Origin: a bacterium
GTDB taxonomy: Bacteria > Bacillota > Clostridia > Lachnospirales > Lachnospiraceae
Reading direction: 5' to 3'
Length of the DNA: 47,503 nucleotides
NCBI GenBank assembly: GCA_004562765.1
Contig: SFRL01000022.1
Span: forward strand, 1-47,503
Of the stretch, positions 32,217-40,605 are shown piece by piece; position 1 is the stretch's first letter; the number at the start of each line of letters is the position of its first letter. The notes beneath the pieces are model-generated. The model was given only the letters and a program-made list of their open reading frames with translations. It was not told the DNA's origin and searched no databases. A program made the position numbers and the translations under genes.

Positions 32217-33699
32217 GGCATTCCTCCTCTCCGGTATACGGGATCGTGATCACGACCTCCGTTCCCATGTTTAATCCCTCACTGTAAATATCCATCTGCG
32301 CCTGATCGTTAAAAAACAGGTTCAGACGCTTGATCACATTCTGCATGCCGACACCGTTTGAGTTCGATGACGGTACCTCATCCGCGATCTCTCCCGAGAG
32401 CACCTGTGCGATGCGCTCCTTCGTCATGCCTGCTCCGTTGTCCCACACGCTGATGCTGATATGATCATCCCTGCGACAGACCGTCAGTTCAATGCGTCCT
32501 TTCCAGTCGATATTCCGGATCCCATAATTGACCGCATTCTCGACGAGCGGCTGCAGGATCATACCCGGCACATGAACCTGATTCAGTGATTCATCCACAT
32601 CCTTTTCAAACAGAATCTCACCCGCAAAACGCACATTTAAAATATAGACGTAATTATCCACCAGCCGGATCTCCTCGCCCAGCGTCACCGGCTGATCATC
32701 CCCCCGCACATTATAACGGAAAAACTCGGAGACGTTGAGCAGAAACTGCTCGGTCTTTTCCGCGTCCTCCATCATCGCCAGCTGTGCACCCGCATTGAGT
32801 GTGTTGAATAGAAAATGCGGATTGATCTGCGCCTGCAGATATTTGAGCTGTGCATCCTTCAAGTGGTTCTGCATCAAAAACTCCCGCTCCTTCAGCTGGT
32901 TTTCCCGCTCCAGTGTCTGACGGAGCTGTTCAATATAATTGCGGATGCTGGTCACCATCTGGTTAAAGGCTCCGGTCACAATGCCCACCTCATCCATATG
33001 CTGTACCGGCAGCTGCGCCACCTCAAAATTACCTTTTGCGACTTCGTCTGCGGTCTCCGCCAAAAGCTTTAACGGTTCCGTGATCATTTTTGTGCTCATC
33101 ACGATCAGACTCGCGTTTCCGAACAACACCAGCAGCAGCACGATGATCGTGATCAGCTCCATATAGCGCATCGACTCCACCAACGCACGGTAAGTCACGG
33201 AGTTATTTTTAAACTGCTCATTATTCAGACTGTAAATAAATGTATTGACCTCATCGTAGAGCTCACTCGCCTCTCCATAGAGCGACGCGTATTTTTCCAC
33301 ATTGCGCCCACGTTTTGCCTGTACGATCTCACTGGTCAGTTCCAGATAACTCTGGGACAGGCCATATATATTTTTCTCGGTCAGCAGGATCTCGTTGTCC
33401 GTTGCCTGGCGGTTCAACGTGTCCAGCAGCTCCCGGTAATCCTGCTCACTCCGGTAATACTGTTCCATTGCATCAGAGCTTTTTGTCCGCAGATAATCCG
33501 ACATTGCCACCTGAAGATTGTCCAAACCCTCCGAGAGATCATTGAGATTGACATTACTGAGGTAGACAGCCTCCACACGTCCCATCATGCGGCTGATGAC
33601 TGCATAGGTATAAAGATTGACTGCAAGGACCACCGCGGACGTCAGGCAAAACAGAGCGATCAGTTTCTGCTGCAGTGTCATGCTCATCCATTTTTTCAT
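32194..33699 (-). CDS. YesM/LytS-type sensor histidine kinase
   Basis: 501 residues. Membrane segments at about 13-34 and 182-203 enclose a helical extracellular sensor of about 145 residues, too small for a sugar-binding fold. HAMP (about 204-256) and a coiled coil follow. The His-kinase domain has H295 in QINPHFLFNTLNAGAQL, and the ATPase region has ENAVNYGIRN, WDNGAGMTKE and GVGMQNV. All catalytic motifs are intact. The gene follows a membrane-anchored sugar-binding protein by 34 bases. In the described XylFII-LytS system the anchored binding protein docks on the kinase sensor when sugar is bound. That mode of sensing fits well, because this sensor has no sugar pocket. Confidence 0.93.
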   Translation of the reverse strand: MKKWMSMTLQQKLIALFCLTSAVVLAVNLYTYAVISRMMGRVEAVYLSNVNLNDLSEGLDNLQVAMSDYLRTKSSDAMEQYYRSEQDYRELLDTLNRQATDNEILLTEKNIYGLSQSYLELTSEIVQAKRGRNVEKYASLYGEASELYDEVNTFIYSLNNEQFKNNSVTYRALVESMRYMELITIIVLLLVLFGNASLIVMSTKMITEPLKLLAETADEVAKGNFEVAQLPVQHMDEVGIVTGAFNQMVTSIRNYIEQLRQTLERENQLKEREFLMQNHLKDAQLKYLQAQINPHFLFNTLNAGAQLAMMEDAEKTEQFLLNVSEFFRYNVRGDDQPVTLGEEIRLVDNYVYILNVRFAGEILFEKDVDESLNQVHVPGMILQPLVENAVNYGIRNIDWKGRIELTVCRRDDHISISVWDNGAGMTKERIAQVLSGEIADEVPSSNSNGVGMQNVIKRLNLFFNDQAQMDIYSEGLNMGTEVVITIPYTGEEECHVPGIVS

Positions 33700-33733
33700 T
33701 TTCCGTTTCCCCTTACTTCTCTTGCGTTACGCT

Positions 33734-34765
33734 CTACTCACTCTGCCGTTTCTTTTCGTCCGCAAGGAGCTTTCGCGCATCGGCTGAAGTGACAAGCTGC
33801 AGGTCAACCACTTCATATCCGTTTGTGTATCCGGTCCTCTCATATTCATCCAGCGCCTGCACACACAGACGGCCCATCCCCTGTACATCCGGCGTGATCG
33901 TCGCCTTGACGATATCCTTCGAGAGCGCGTCCAGCACCTGATCCGAGCAATAGTATCCCAGCAAATGTACATCACCGACTTTATTGTAGTCCACTGCCGC
34001 CTGATAAGCGCACTGTGTATAGACCTCGCTGAGGCAGATCAGAATATCGGGCACCTGCGTTTCATCCAGAAACAGATCCCGGATATACTCCTCGGCACTG
34101 AAACTGCCGGAATTATCCACCTGCGTCGTCTCGATAGTGACCGCCCTGGTTGCTCCCAGCTCTTTTTCCAGTTTCTCACGCATACCAAGAAGGATCAGGT
34201 TTCCGCTGGCATCCTTCGGATTTTCCTCCATCAGAACAAGCACCTTCTGGGTATAGGATTTCGGATTGACCTTCAGGATCTTCTGGATCTGCTTTCCGTA
34301 TTCCTCGCCCACATGATAATAATTGCTGCCCACAAAGCACTGGCGTTTGCTTCCGCTGCAGTCGCTGAACACCGTCACAACGGGAATGTCGTGATCCACC
34401 GCATCATTGATGTGCGCGATCGTCTCCTCCCGCTCATCTCCTGTGACAATGATACCATCCACAGATGCCTGAACCGCCATCTTCAGCAGTTGATCGCGAT
34501 CATACTCCACTGCCAGTCCGCTGCCGAAGCGCTCCACATAGATCCCTCTTTTCTGCCCTTCTTCCCGCGCACTGTCATACACACTGTCCAACAGTCCGCT
34601 GTCTTCGTTCCCGGTGATCATCACATAATGCTTGTCATAGACAACCGGCTGCTCTATTTTCTTGCTCGTACCAACATACATTTTGAAGCCGAGCACGGTC
34701 AGCCCGATCGGTATCAGGATAAATACTGCCACGAGCAAAAAAATAGCTGTCTTCTTGTTTTTCAT
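33734..34765 (-). CDS. Membrane-anchored sugar-binding sensor protein (XylFII-like)
   Basis: 343 residues. One N-terminal membrane segment (about 7-29) lacks a lipobox Cys and a clear cleavage site, so it probably stays as an anchor. The extracellular domain (about 45-335) is a type 1 periplasmic-binding fold of the LacI/XylF group (VDGIIVTGDE, DHDIPVVTVFSDCSG, CFVGSNYYHVGEEYGKQIQK). It is first in the operon with the YesM kinase and YesN regulator, exactly the layout of the xylose-sensing XylFII-LytS-YesN system. Ligand-pocket residues cannot be compared here. Its own promoter lies at the end of the isomerase gene, and a strong hairpin precedes its ribosome site. Confidence 0.88.
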   Translation of the reverse strand: MKNKKTAIFLLVAVFILIPIGLTVLGFKMYVGTSKKIEQPVVYDKHYVMITGNEDSGLLDSVYDSAREEGQKRGIYVERFGSGLAVEYDRDQLLKMAVQASVDGIIVTGDEREETIAHINDAVDHDIPVVTVFSDCSGSKRQCFVGSNYYHVGEEYGKQIQKILKVNPKSYTQKVLVLMEENPKDASGNLILLGMREKLEKELGATRAVTIETTQVDNSGSFSAEEYIRDLFLDETQVPDILICLSEVYTQCAYQAAVDYNKVGDVHLLGYYCSDQVLDALSKDIVKATITPDVQGMGRLCVQALDEYERTGYTNGYEVVDLQLVTSADARKLLADEKKRQSE

Positions 34766-34780
34766 AGTACTCCTTTATAA

Positions 34781-34819
34781 ATCAGAATACACCTGTGGAA
34801 ACCACAGGCGTATTCTGAT
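34781..34819 (-). other. Strong hairpin in the leader of the sensory operon
   Basis: Arms ATCAGAATAC and CCTGTGG pair with CCACAGG and GTATTCTGAT, one mismatch, loop AAA. It ends about ten bases before the AAGGAG ribosome site of the anchored binding protein. The run after it (TTTATAAAGG) is poor for termination. It may be a weak terminator of the isomerase operon or a leader structure. Confidence 0.65.
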
Positions 34820-34850
34820 TCGTTCTATCTGTCTGTCCGTTCCCGGACAA

Positions 34851-34879
34851 ATCATATCATTTCTCTTCTGTTTATGCAA
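34851..34879 (-). promoter_or_regulatory. Promoter of the sensory operon
   Basis: Reading leftward, TTGCAT (34874-34879, within the last codons of the isomerase gene), 17 bases and TATGAT (34851-34856). A small TGTCCG / CGGACA hairpin (34834-34849) follows directly. Confidence 0.6.
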
Positions 34880-36356
34880 ACGGATTCTCCGTCGGATAAG
34901 GCAGAGATGCCGGCTGGTTGTAGTTGAGATCCTCTACCGGTACACCGATATACTTGAATACCTCAAATAATTCCTTTCCGTAATGTCCGAATGCAACAGC
35001 CCCGTGATGAGGATAATTCTTCTCGATCAGCACGTGACGGTAGAAGCGTCCCATCTCCTTGATGGCAAATACACCGATGGATCCGAAGGACTTCGTTGCT
35101 ACCGGAAGTACCTCGCCCTGTGCGACATAAGCGCGCAGCTTGCAGTCAGCAGTGGACTGCAGACGGAAGAAGGTGATGTCTCCGGGTGCGATGTCTCCCT
35201 CTAAGGTTCCGTTTGTCACCTCGATGGGAAGGCTTCTGGCCATGATCATCTGATACTTCATCTCGCAGCTCGCAAGCTTTCTTGAGCATGTATTACCGCA
35301 GTGGAAGCCCATAAATGTATCGGTATGCTTGTAATCAAATTTGCCCTCGATGGACTCCTTGTACATATCCTTCGGAACAGAGTTGTTGATGTCAAGCAGT
35401 GTCACAGCGTCCTCGCTGATGCAGGTTCCGATGAACTCGCTTAAGCAGCCGTAGATATCCACCTCGCAGGATACCGGGATGCCTCTTCCGGTCAGACGGC
35501 TGTTTACATAGCAGGGAACGAAACCGAACTGTGTCTGGAATGCAGGCCAGCACTTTCCGGCGATCGCAACATACTCACGATAACCCTTGTGCTCTTCTAC
35601 CCAGTCAAGTAAGGTCAGCTCATACTGAGCCAGCTTCTCAAGGATCTCAGGCTTCTTGTTTCCTGCGCCAAGCTCTTTCTCCATGTCTGCAACAACCTCA
35701 GGAATTCTCGCATCGCCGGCATGCTTATTGAATGCCTCGAACAGATCCAGCTCGGAATTCTCCTCGATCTCTACGCCCAGATTGTAAAGCTGCTTGATCG
35801 GTGCGTTACATGCAAGGAAGTTGAGGGGTCTGGGACCGAAGGAGATGATCTTCAAACCGGACAGACCGATGATCGCTCTTGCGATGGGCAGGAAATCATG
35901 GATCATATCTGCAAGGTCATCTGCATCTCCAACCGGATATTCCGGAATGTATGCGCCCACGTTGCGCAGCTTTAAGTTGTAGCTTGCGTTCAGCATACCA
36001 CAGTAAGCATCTCCGCGGCCCTGGCAAAGATCGTTCTGTGACTCCTCTGCTGCTGCAATAAACATCTTCGGTCCGTCAAAGTGCTTTGCCAGCAATGTCT
36101 CAGAGATCTCCGGGCCGAAGTTTCCGAGATATACGCACAGTGCGTTACAGCCTGCTGCCTTGATATCCTCAAGAGCCTGAACCATGTGGATCTCGCTCTC
36201 AACGATACAGATCGGGCACTCGTAAATGTCATCCTTTCCATACTTGCCCTCGTACGCTGCGATCAGCGCTTTTCTGCGGTTCACGGATAATGACTCCGGG
36301 AAGCAGTCACGGCTGACTGCGACAATACCTACTTTTGCTTTGGGAATGTTGTTCAT
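34872..36356 (-). CDS. L-fucose/arabinose-isomerase-like sugar isomerase (XylA-II type)
   Basis: 494 residues of the fucose-isomerase-like family, cytoplasmic and metal-dependent. Family patterns: LCVYLGNFGPEISETLLAK in the N-terminal part, LTGRGIPVSCEVDIYGCLSE in the middle and GFHCGNTCSRK with FRHVLIE-like endings in the C-terminal part. Comparative work on Firmicutes proposed that clostridial proteins of this type (for example C. acetobutylicum CAC2610) are alternative xylose isomerases, XylA-II. It stands in the same order as there: xylulokinase, conserved middle gene, isomerase. Together with the XylF-like sensors and transporter this favours D-xylose, but arabinose or fucose cannot be excluded from sequence. 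AGGAGG precedes the ATG. Confidence 0.85.
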   Translation of the reverse strand: MNNIPKAKVGIVAVSRDCFPESLSVNRRKALIAAYEGKYGKDDIYECPICIVESEIHMVQALEDIKAAGCNALCVYLGNFGPEISETLLAKHFDGPKMFIAAAEESQNDLCQGRGDAYCGMLNASYNLKLRNVGAYIPEYPVGDADDLADMIHDFLPIARAIIGLSGLKIISFGPRPLNFLACNAPIKQLYNLGVEIEENSELDLFEAFNKHAGDARIPEVVADMEKELGAGNKKPEILEKLAQYELTLLDWVEEHKGYREYVAIAGKCWPAFQTQFGFVPCYVNSRLTGRGIPVSCEVDIYGCLSEFIGTCISEDAVTLLDINNSVPKDMYKESIEGKFDYKHTDTFMGFHCGNTCSRKLASCEMKYQMIMARSLPIEVTNGTLEGDIAPGDITFFRLQSTADCKLRAYVAQGEVLPVATKSFGSIGVFAIKEMGRFYRHVLIEKNYPHHGAVAFGHYGKELFEVFKYIGVPVEDLNYNQPASLPYPTENPFA

Positions 36357-36390
36357 TGTAATATCCTCCTAAATTATTTTTCTATTTTAC

Positions 36391-36451
36391 GAGAGGCATG
36401 CGCCCCCACGACGCACTTCCGTACAAAGTCGTGGGCGCATCATGCCTTCTC
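36391..36451 (-). repeat. Long intercistronic hairpin between the DUF4867 and isomerase genes
   Basis: Arms GAGAGGCATG and CCCACGAC pair with GTCGTGGG and CATGCCTTCTC, with one short bulge. No T-run follows, so it is not a normal terminator. It lies inside the operon and may set mRNA cleavage or stability. Confidence 0.8.
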
Positions 36452-36465
36452 TTAAATTTATAAAA

Positions 36466-37086
36466 TTATTTCACAGAAATATTTTCTCCGATGAGACCAA
36501 TGTGTGATCCTTCCGGCAGGCCGCCCTCTGCGTGTCCGATCAGCCATTTGTTTTTTGCTGTGATCAGTGCATCCTCCCAGCCCTCATGCTGTTCTTCCAG
36601 CGGAAGATTGGTGCCCTTGGGGAGCACGATGGCTACCTGAAAGCCCGCGCCGTCCACACTGCAGGGTGCGTAGTGAAGTGTGGTTGCATACAGTTCAACC
36701 GCAGTTCCCTTCGGTAAAAAGAATGCTTCTACCAATGAAGTATCATATGTAAATTCCTTTGTGATATCGCGCTGCAGTCCAACTAATAAAATGGCATCGG
36801 TGCCTCCCACATTGATCTCCGAAGAACGGTGATACTCCAGTGCGTTCAGCAGATGGTTCTTTCCGTTACAGAAGCCGATCTGGATCGGCATCTCGCCATA
36901 GGTCTTTGTGCGCAGCTCCTCAAATACCGGAAGCGCCTCCAGCGCCTCCACGGAGGGTTCATACACAACATCCTCCGGATTCGGTGTCTGCTCGTTCAAC
37001 GCCTGCACCAGACCGGAAAAATCAATGTTCTTTATTATTTTACCATACTTTCCGAAAGACGGATCGGTCACTTTCTGAATATTCAT
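36466..37086 (-). CDS. DUF4867-family protein of the sugar operon
   Basis: 206 residues, soluble, no signal peptide. The sequence has a cupin-like beta character: EINVGGTDAILLVGLQRDI, then VEAFFLPKGTAVELYATTLH with a His, and the hydrophobic VAIVLPKGTN. I recognise it as the DUF4867 family, which goes with xylulokinase and fucose-isomerase-like genes in Clostridia. The role is not established; a sugar mutarotase or an accessory lyxose-isomerase-like cupin are possibilities from fold and context. It starts 12 bases after xylB and is followed by a long hairpin before the isomerase gene. AGGAGG-type site upstream of the ATG. Confidence 0.8.
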   Translation of the reverse strand: MNIQKVTDPSFGKYGKIIKNIDFSGLVQALNEQTPNPEDVVYEPSVEALEALPVFEELRTKTYGEMPIQIGFCNGKNHLLNALEYHRSSEINVGGTDAILLVGLQRDITKEFTYDTSLVEAFFLPKGTAVELYATTLHYAPCSVDGAGFQVAIVLPKGTNLPLEEQHEGWEDALITAKNKWLIGHAEGGLPEGSHIGLIGENISVK

Positions 37087-37098
37087 CTGTTTTCCTCC

Positions 37099-38568
37099 TT
37101 ACTGAATGAGACCAAAGATCGGTTTGCATGCCGGGTAGATCTGCCGGAACTTCTGATAGCGCTCCTCATATTTTGCGGCCAGCTCCGGTTCCGGTTCAAC
37201 CGTATCCACAACCTTCACGATCTTTGCCGCAGCTTCCTCAACGTCTGCATACTCGCCGCAGGCTACCGCCGCCAGCATTGCACCACCCATGGACGGTCCC
37301 TCCTCATTGGCAAGTACATCCACCTTGATGTTCAGCACGTTTGCAATGATCTTTTTCCAGAGCGGGCTCTTTGCGCCACCGCCACAGATCTTTGTCCGCT
37401 GGATCGGAATACCGAGAGAACGCGCCACCTCCAAAGAATCACGCAGCGCAAAGGCTACGCCCTCAAGTACCGCCTGCGTCATATCTGCGCGCGTGGTATC
37501 CATTGTCATGCCGATAAAGGTCGCGCGGGCATTGGGATCATTGTGCGGTGAACGCTCTCCCATCAGATACGGCAGGAAATAAACGTGATTCTCGCCGAGC
37601 TTTTCGATCTGCTTCTGCTCCGCCGCATAATCTGTGGTTCCGATGATCTCATCCATCCACCATTTATTGCAACTGGCCGCGCTCAGCATACAACCCATCA
37701 GGTGATAGTGTCCGTCGGCATGTGCAAATGCGTGCAGCGCATTGTTTTTATCTACACCGAATTTTTCTGAAGCGATAAATACGGTTCCGCTCGTTCCGAG
37801 GGAAATATTGCACTGTCCGTCGCCCACTGTACCGGTTCCCACTGCCGCAGCAGCGTTATCACCTGCTCCGGCTGCCACCTTTGTTGTCTCGGGAATGCCA
37901 AGCTCCGCCGCGATCTCAGGAAGCACACAGCCTACACTTTCATAAGACTCATATACCTTTGCCATCTGACTCTCACTGATACCGCAAATGTCCAGCATCT
38001 CCTTTGACCAGCAGCGGTTCTTTACATCGAACACGAGCATTCCGGAAGCATCGGATACATCCGTGCAGTGTACGCCGGTCAGCTTATATGCAATGTAGTC
38101 CTTGGGCAGCATGATCTTTGCGATCCGTGCAAAGTTTTCCGGCTCCTTATTTTTCATCCACAGGATCTTCGGTGCGGTAAAACCGGTAAAGGAAATATTT
38201 GCCGTGTACGCTGATAACGTATCCTTGCCGATCACGTTATTCAGATAATCGCACTCTTCTGTGGTACGCCCATCGTTCCACAAAATTGCCGGACGGATGA
38301 CTTCATCATTTTCATCCAGAACGACTAGTCCGTGCATCTGTCCACCGAAGCTGATGCCGGCAACCTGACTCTTGTCGCACTCTGCCAGAAGTTCTTTCAG
38401 TCCTGCCATCGTTTGTGCAAACCAGTCCTCCGGCTTCTGCTCCGACCAGCCGGGGTGCGGAAAATACAACGGATATTCTTTTGATACGATTTTTTTGATC
38501 TCTCCGGACGCATCCATCAGCAGCAGCTTTACCGCTGATGTGCCGAGATCCACTCCAATATAAAGCAT
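37099..38568 (-). CDS. xylB: Xylulokinase (FGGY family)
   Basis: 489 residues from the ATG at 38568 after AGGAGGA; the frame is open further upstream without support. The enzyme phosphorylates D-xylulose with ATP, leading to the pentose phosphate pathway. Motifs: YIGVDLGTSAVKLLL, the substrate region GGQMHGLVVLD with the MHG typical of xylulokinases, catalytic-region GAGDNAAAAVGTG, and the ICGGGAKSPLWKKI ATP site. Length is typical. It is the first gene of the operon with DUF4867 and the isomerase, and diverges from a LacI regulator. Palindromic GTGCAC sites lie just upstream of the gene. Confidence 0.92.
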   Translation of the reverse strand: MLYIGVDLGTSAVKLLLMDASGEIKKIVSKEYPLYFPHPGWSEQKPEDWFAQTMAGLKELLAECDKSQVAGISFGGQMHGLVVLDENDEVIRPAILWNDGRTTEECDYLNNVIGKDTLSAYTANISFTGFTAPKILWMKNKEPENFARIAKIMLPKDYIAYKLTGVHCTDVSDASGMLVFDVKNRCWSKEMLDICGISESQMAKVYESYESVGCVLPEIAAELGIPETTKVAAGAGDNAAAAVGTGTVGDGQCNISLGTSGTVFIASEKFGVDKNNALHAFAHADGHYHLMGCMLSAASCNKWWMDEIIGTTDYAAEQKQIEKLGENHVYFLPYLMGERSPHNDPNARATFIGMTMDTTRADMTQAVLEGVAFALRDSLEVARSLGIPIQRTKICGGGAKSPLWKKIIANVLNIKVDVLANEEGPSMGGAMLAAVACGEYADVEEAAAKIVKVVDTVEPEPELAAKYEERYQKFRQIYPACKPIFGLIQ

Positions 38569-38626
38569 ATGTGATCCTCCTGCTTTCGATTGATGATTGT
38601 ACGGTTGCAAGTGTACTTTCATGTAC

Positions 38627-38697
38627 TGTGCACATTTAGCGTGCACGTGCACGTTCCTGTTTCATATATTCTACATGACAACCACTCATTTTTGCAA
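38627..38697 (-). promoter_or_regulatory. xylB promoter with palindromic operator
   Basis: Leftward, TTGCAA (38692-38697), 18 bases and TAGAAT (38668-38673). Just downstream lie the perfect 14-base palindrome CGTGCACGTGCACG (38640-38653) and TGTGCACA (38627-38634). A bound LacI-type protein there would block the start of transcription. Confidence 0.6.
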
Positions 38698-38790
38698 TAG
38701 ATTCACACAATATTTTCTGTTTTTCTTTCATTTTTGTAAAAAACAACCAATAAATCACCCTGATTTTTGGTGATTGTTTCAAATGTTACT

Positions 38791-38832
38791 CGTGCACGCT
38801 TATTGACTTTTAAAACGGGCTCATGGTAAAAT
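38791..38832 (+). promoter_or_regulatory. lacI-type regulator promoter with operator
   Basis: TTGACT (38803-38808), 18 bases and TAAAAT (38827-38832). The palindrome CGTGCACG (38791-38798) lies five bases upstream of the -35 and repeats the site found at xylB, suggesting the regulator controls both sides. Confidence 0.65.
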
Positions 38833-38859
38833 TTTTAGAGATATGTCGGAGGAATGATT

Positions 38860-39882
38860 ATGACAACACTAAAAGAAATCGCGGATCTGGCGGGCGTGTC
38901 CCGCGGCACGGTGGATCGTGTATTAAATCACAGAGGCTCGGTCAATCCGAAAACTGCCGAAAAGGTCATGAGTATCGTGCAGGCACTGAATTACCAGCCA
39001 AACCGTGCCGGAACGGCGCTGGCCGCTCAGAAGAAAAAATATAAGATCGGAGTCATCGTATTCGGACGGAGCAACCCGTTTTTCGACGAGGTCATGCGTG
39101 GGGTTCACGCCAAATCGGATGAACTGAAAAGCTACGGGATCACGACGATCATCCGGCGTGTGGATTTTGACGTGCGCGCGCAGTTGGATGCCATCGATGA
39201 ACTTGTGGCAGAGGGGATCAGCGGTCTTGTGCTTGCGCCGTATAATGACCGGACCATCTGTGAGCGCATTGATGAGCTGGAGAACGACGGCATTCCCGTT
39301 GTAACGGTCAACACGGATATCGAAGGTTCCCATCGCATGGCATACGTCGGAAGCGACTATTACCGCGGAGGATGTATCGCAGCCGGTCTGTTTGCGTTGT
39401 CCACCTGTGGCGAGATATCGCTGGGCATCATCACCGGATCAGACAGTGTCCTCTGCCACACGGAGCGCATCCGTGGTCTGCAGTGCACACTGGAACACTC
39501 CTATCCGAATATCCGTATAAATGATATCAAAGAAAATCATGATGATGAAATTGAGAGCTATACGGTAACAAAACAGCTTCTCGCTGAACACCCGGAGACC
39601 GGTGCACTCTTCTTCACTGCAGCGGGCATCTATGGCGGCTGCAAGGCCGTGACCGAATCCGGCCTCCATCCGCGCATCATTACTTTTGACGAGGTTCCCA
39701 CGACACTGGAGCTCATCAAAAAGGGAACGGTACTGGCCACGATCAGCCAGCAGCCCTACAAGCAGGGCTACCGTTCCCTTGACATTCTATTTGAATATCT
39801 GACTTCAGGTATTCTCCCGGAAAATGAACTGCAGTACGCGGAGCACTCCATCATCATAAGGGAAAACCTGCCGATGGCATGA
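38860..39882 (+). CDS. LacI-family transcription regulator of the sugar operon
   Basis: 340 residues from the ATG at 38860, seven bases after GGAGG; an ATG two codons upstream is too close to the site. The N-terminal LacI helix-turn-helix (TLKEIADLAGVSRGTVDRVL) with hinge (NYQPNRAGTALAAQ) binds palindromic operators. The rest (about 60-340) is a periplasmic-binding-like effector domain (IGVIVFGRSNPFFDEVMRGV, AYVGSDYYRGGCIAAGLFA). It diverges from xylB and probably represses it until the sugar binds. The GTGCAC palindromes between the genes are the best operator candidates. An activating role or another ligand cannot be excluded. Confidence 0.92.
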   Translation: MTTLKEIADLAGVSRGTVDRVLNHRGSVNPKTAEKVMSIVQALNYQPNRAGTALAAQKKKYKIGVIVFGRSNPFFDEVMRGVHAKSDELKSYGITTIIRRVDFDVRAQLDAIDELVAEGISGLVLAPYNDRTICERIDELENDGIPVVTVNTDIEGSHRMAYVGSDYYRGGCIAAGLFALSTCGEISLGIITGSDSVLCHTERIRGLQCTLEHSYPNIRINDIKENHDDEIESYTVTKQLLAEHPETGALFFTAAGIYGGCKAVTESGLHPRIITFDEVPTTLELIKKGTVLATISQQPYKQGYRSLDILFEYLTSGILPENELQYAEHSIIIRENLPMA

Positions 39883-39915
39883 AAAAAAGCCTCATCATAC
39901 GATGAGGCTTTTAGT
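39883..39915. terminator. Bidirectional terminator between lacI-type gene and efp
   Basis: AAAAGCCTCATC pairs with GATGAGGCTTTT around ATAC, with A-run and T-run on the two sides. The genes converge here. Confidence 0.92.
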
Positions 39916-39921
39916 TTGTCC

Positions 39922-40479
39922 TTATACTCTTGAAAGGTACTCTCCGGTACGTGTGTCGATCTTGATCACATCACCCTGATTTACGAATAACGGTACAGCT
40001 ACGGTTGCGCCTGTCTCAACGGTTGCGGGCTTGGTAGCACCGGTAGCGGTATCACCCTTGAAACCGGGCTCGGTCTCGGTGATCTCCAGCTCTACGAAAA
40101 GCGGAGGCTCTACAGCGAATACGCTGCCGTTGTGTGAACACATCTTAACCATCTCGTTCTCTTTTACGAACTTCAATGCATCGCCGATAGAAGCGGAATC
40201 CAATGCGATCTGGTCGTAAGTCTCTACGTCCATGAAGTAGAACAGATCGCCGTCTGCATACAGATACTGCATGTCCTTACGGTCAATACGTGCGGTCGGG
40301 CACTTCTCAGTGGGACGGAAGGTCTTCTCAACAACACCGCCACTCTTGATATTTTTTAACTTGGTACGAACAAATGCAGCTCCCTTACCGGGCTTTACAT
40401 GCTGAAACTCAATAATCTGATAAATGTTTCCCTCTAACTCAATGGTCACACCATTGCGGAAATCTCCTGCTGAAATCAT
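39922..40479 (-). CDS. efp: Elongation factor P
   Basis: 185 residues. EF-P helps ribosomes form bonds at polyproline stretches. Three beta-barrel domains are visible; the loop that reaches the peptidyl centre is KPGKGAAF with K32 at its tip. The C-terminal region with GDTATGATKPATVETGATV and the ending VNQGDVIKIDTRTGEYLSRV are the family signature. No EpmA/EpmB or YmfI-type modification gene is in the window. The gene has its own promoter and terminator, and is not in an operon with the sugar genes. AGGAGG precedes the ATG. Confidence 0.97.
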   Translation of the reverse strand: MISAGDFRNGVTIELEGNIYQIIEFQHVKPGKGAAFVRTKLKNIKSGGVVEKTFRPTEKCPTARIDRKDMQYLYADGDLFYFMDVETYDQIALDSASIGDALKFVKENEMVKMCSHNGSVFAVEPPLFVELEITETEPGFKGDTATGATKPATVETGATVAVPLFVNQGDVIKIDTRTGEYLSRV

Positions 40480-40533
40480 TTAAATGATCCTCCTTCAATG
40501 TCTGTCTTGGCGGCAAATCGACTTTTGCGCACC

Positions 40534-40573
40534 ATATAGTAGTAATGATACTATATACGACACGTTATTTCAA
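40534..40573 (-). promoter_or_regulatory. efp promoter with palindrome on the -10 box
   Basis: Leftward, TTGAAA (40568-40573), 17 bases and TATCAT (40545-40550). A perfect ATATAGTA / TACTATAT palindrome (40534-40556, 7-base spacer) covers the -10. Confidence 0.6.
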
Positions 40574-40605
40574 GTTTTTTTTGCTTATCCTACAAATAAA
40601 TGCCT

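Noticed and set aside
28260..34765. Three sugar-binding proteins considered as recent tandem duplications
   Set aside because: Their anchors, linkers and sequences differ too much; they look like old, separate paralogues.
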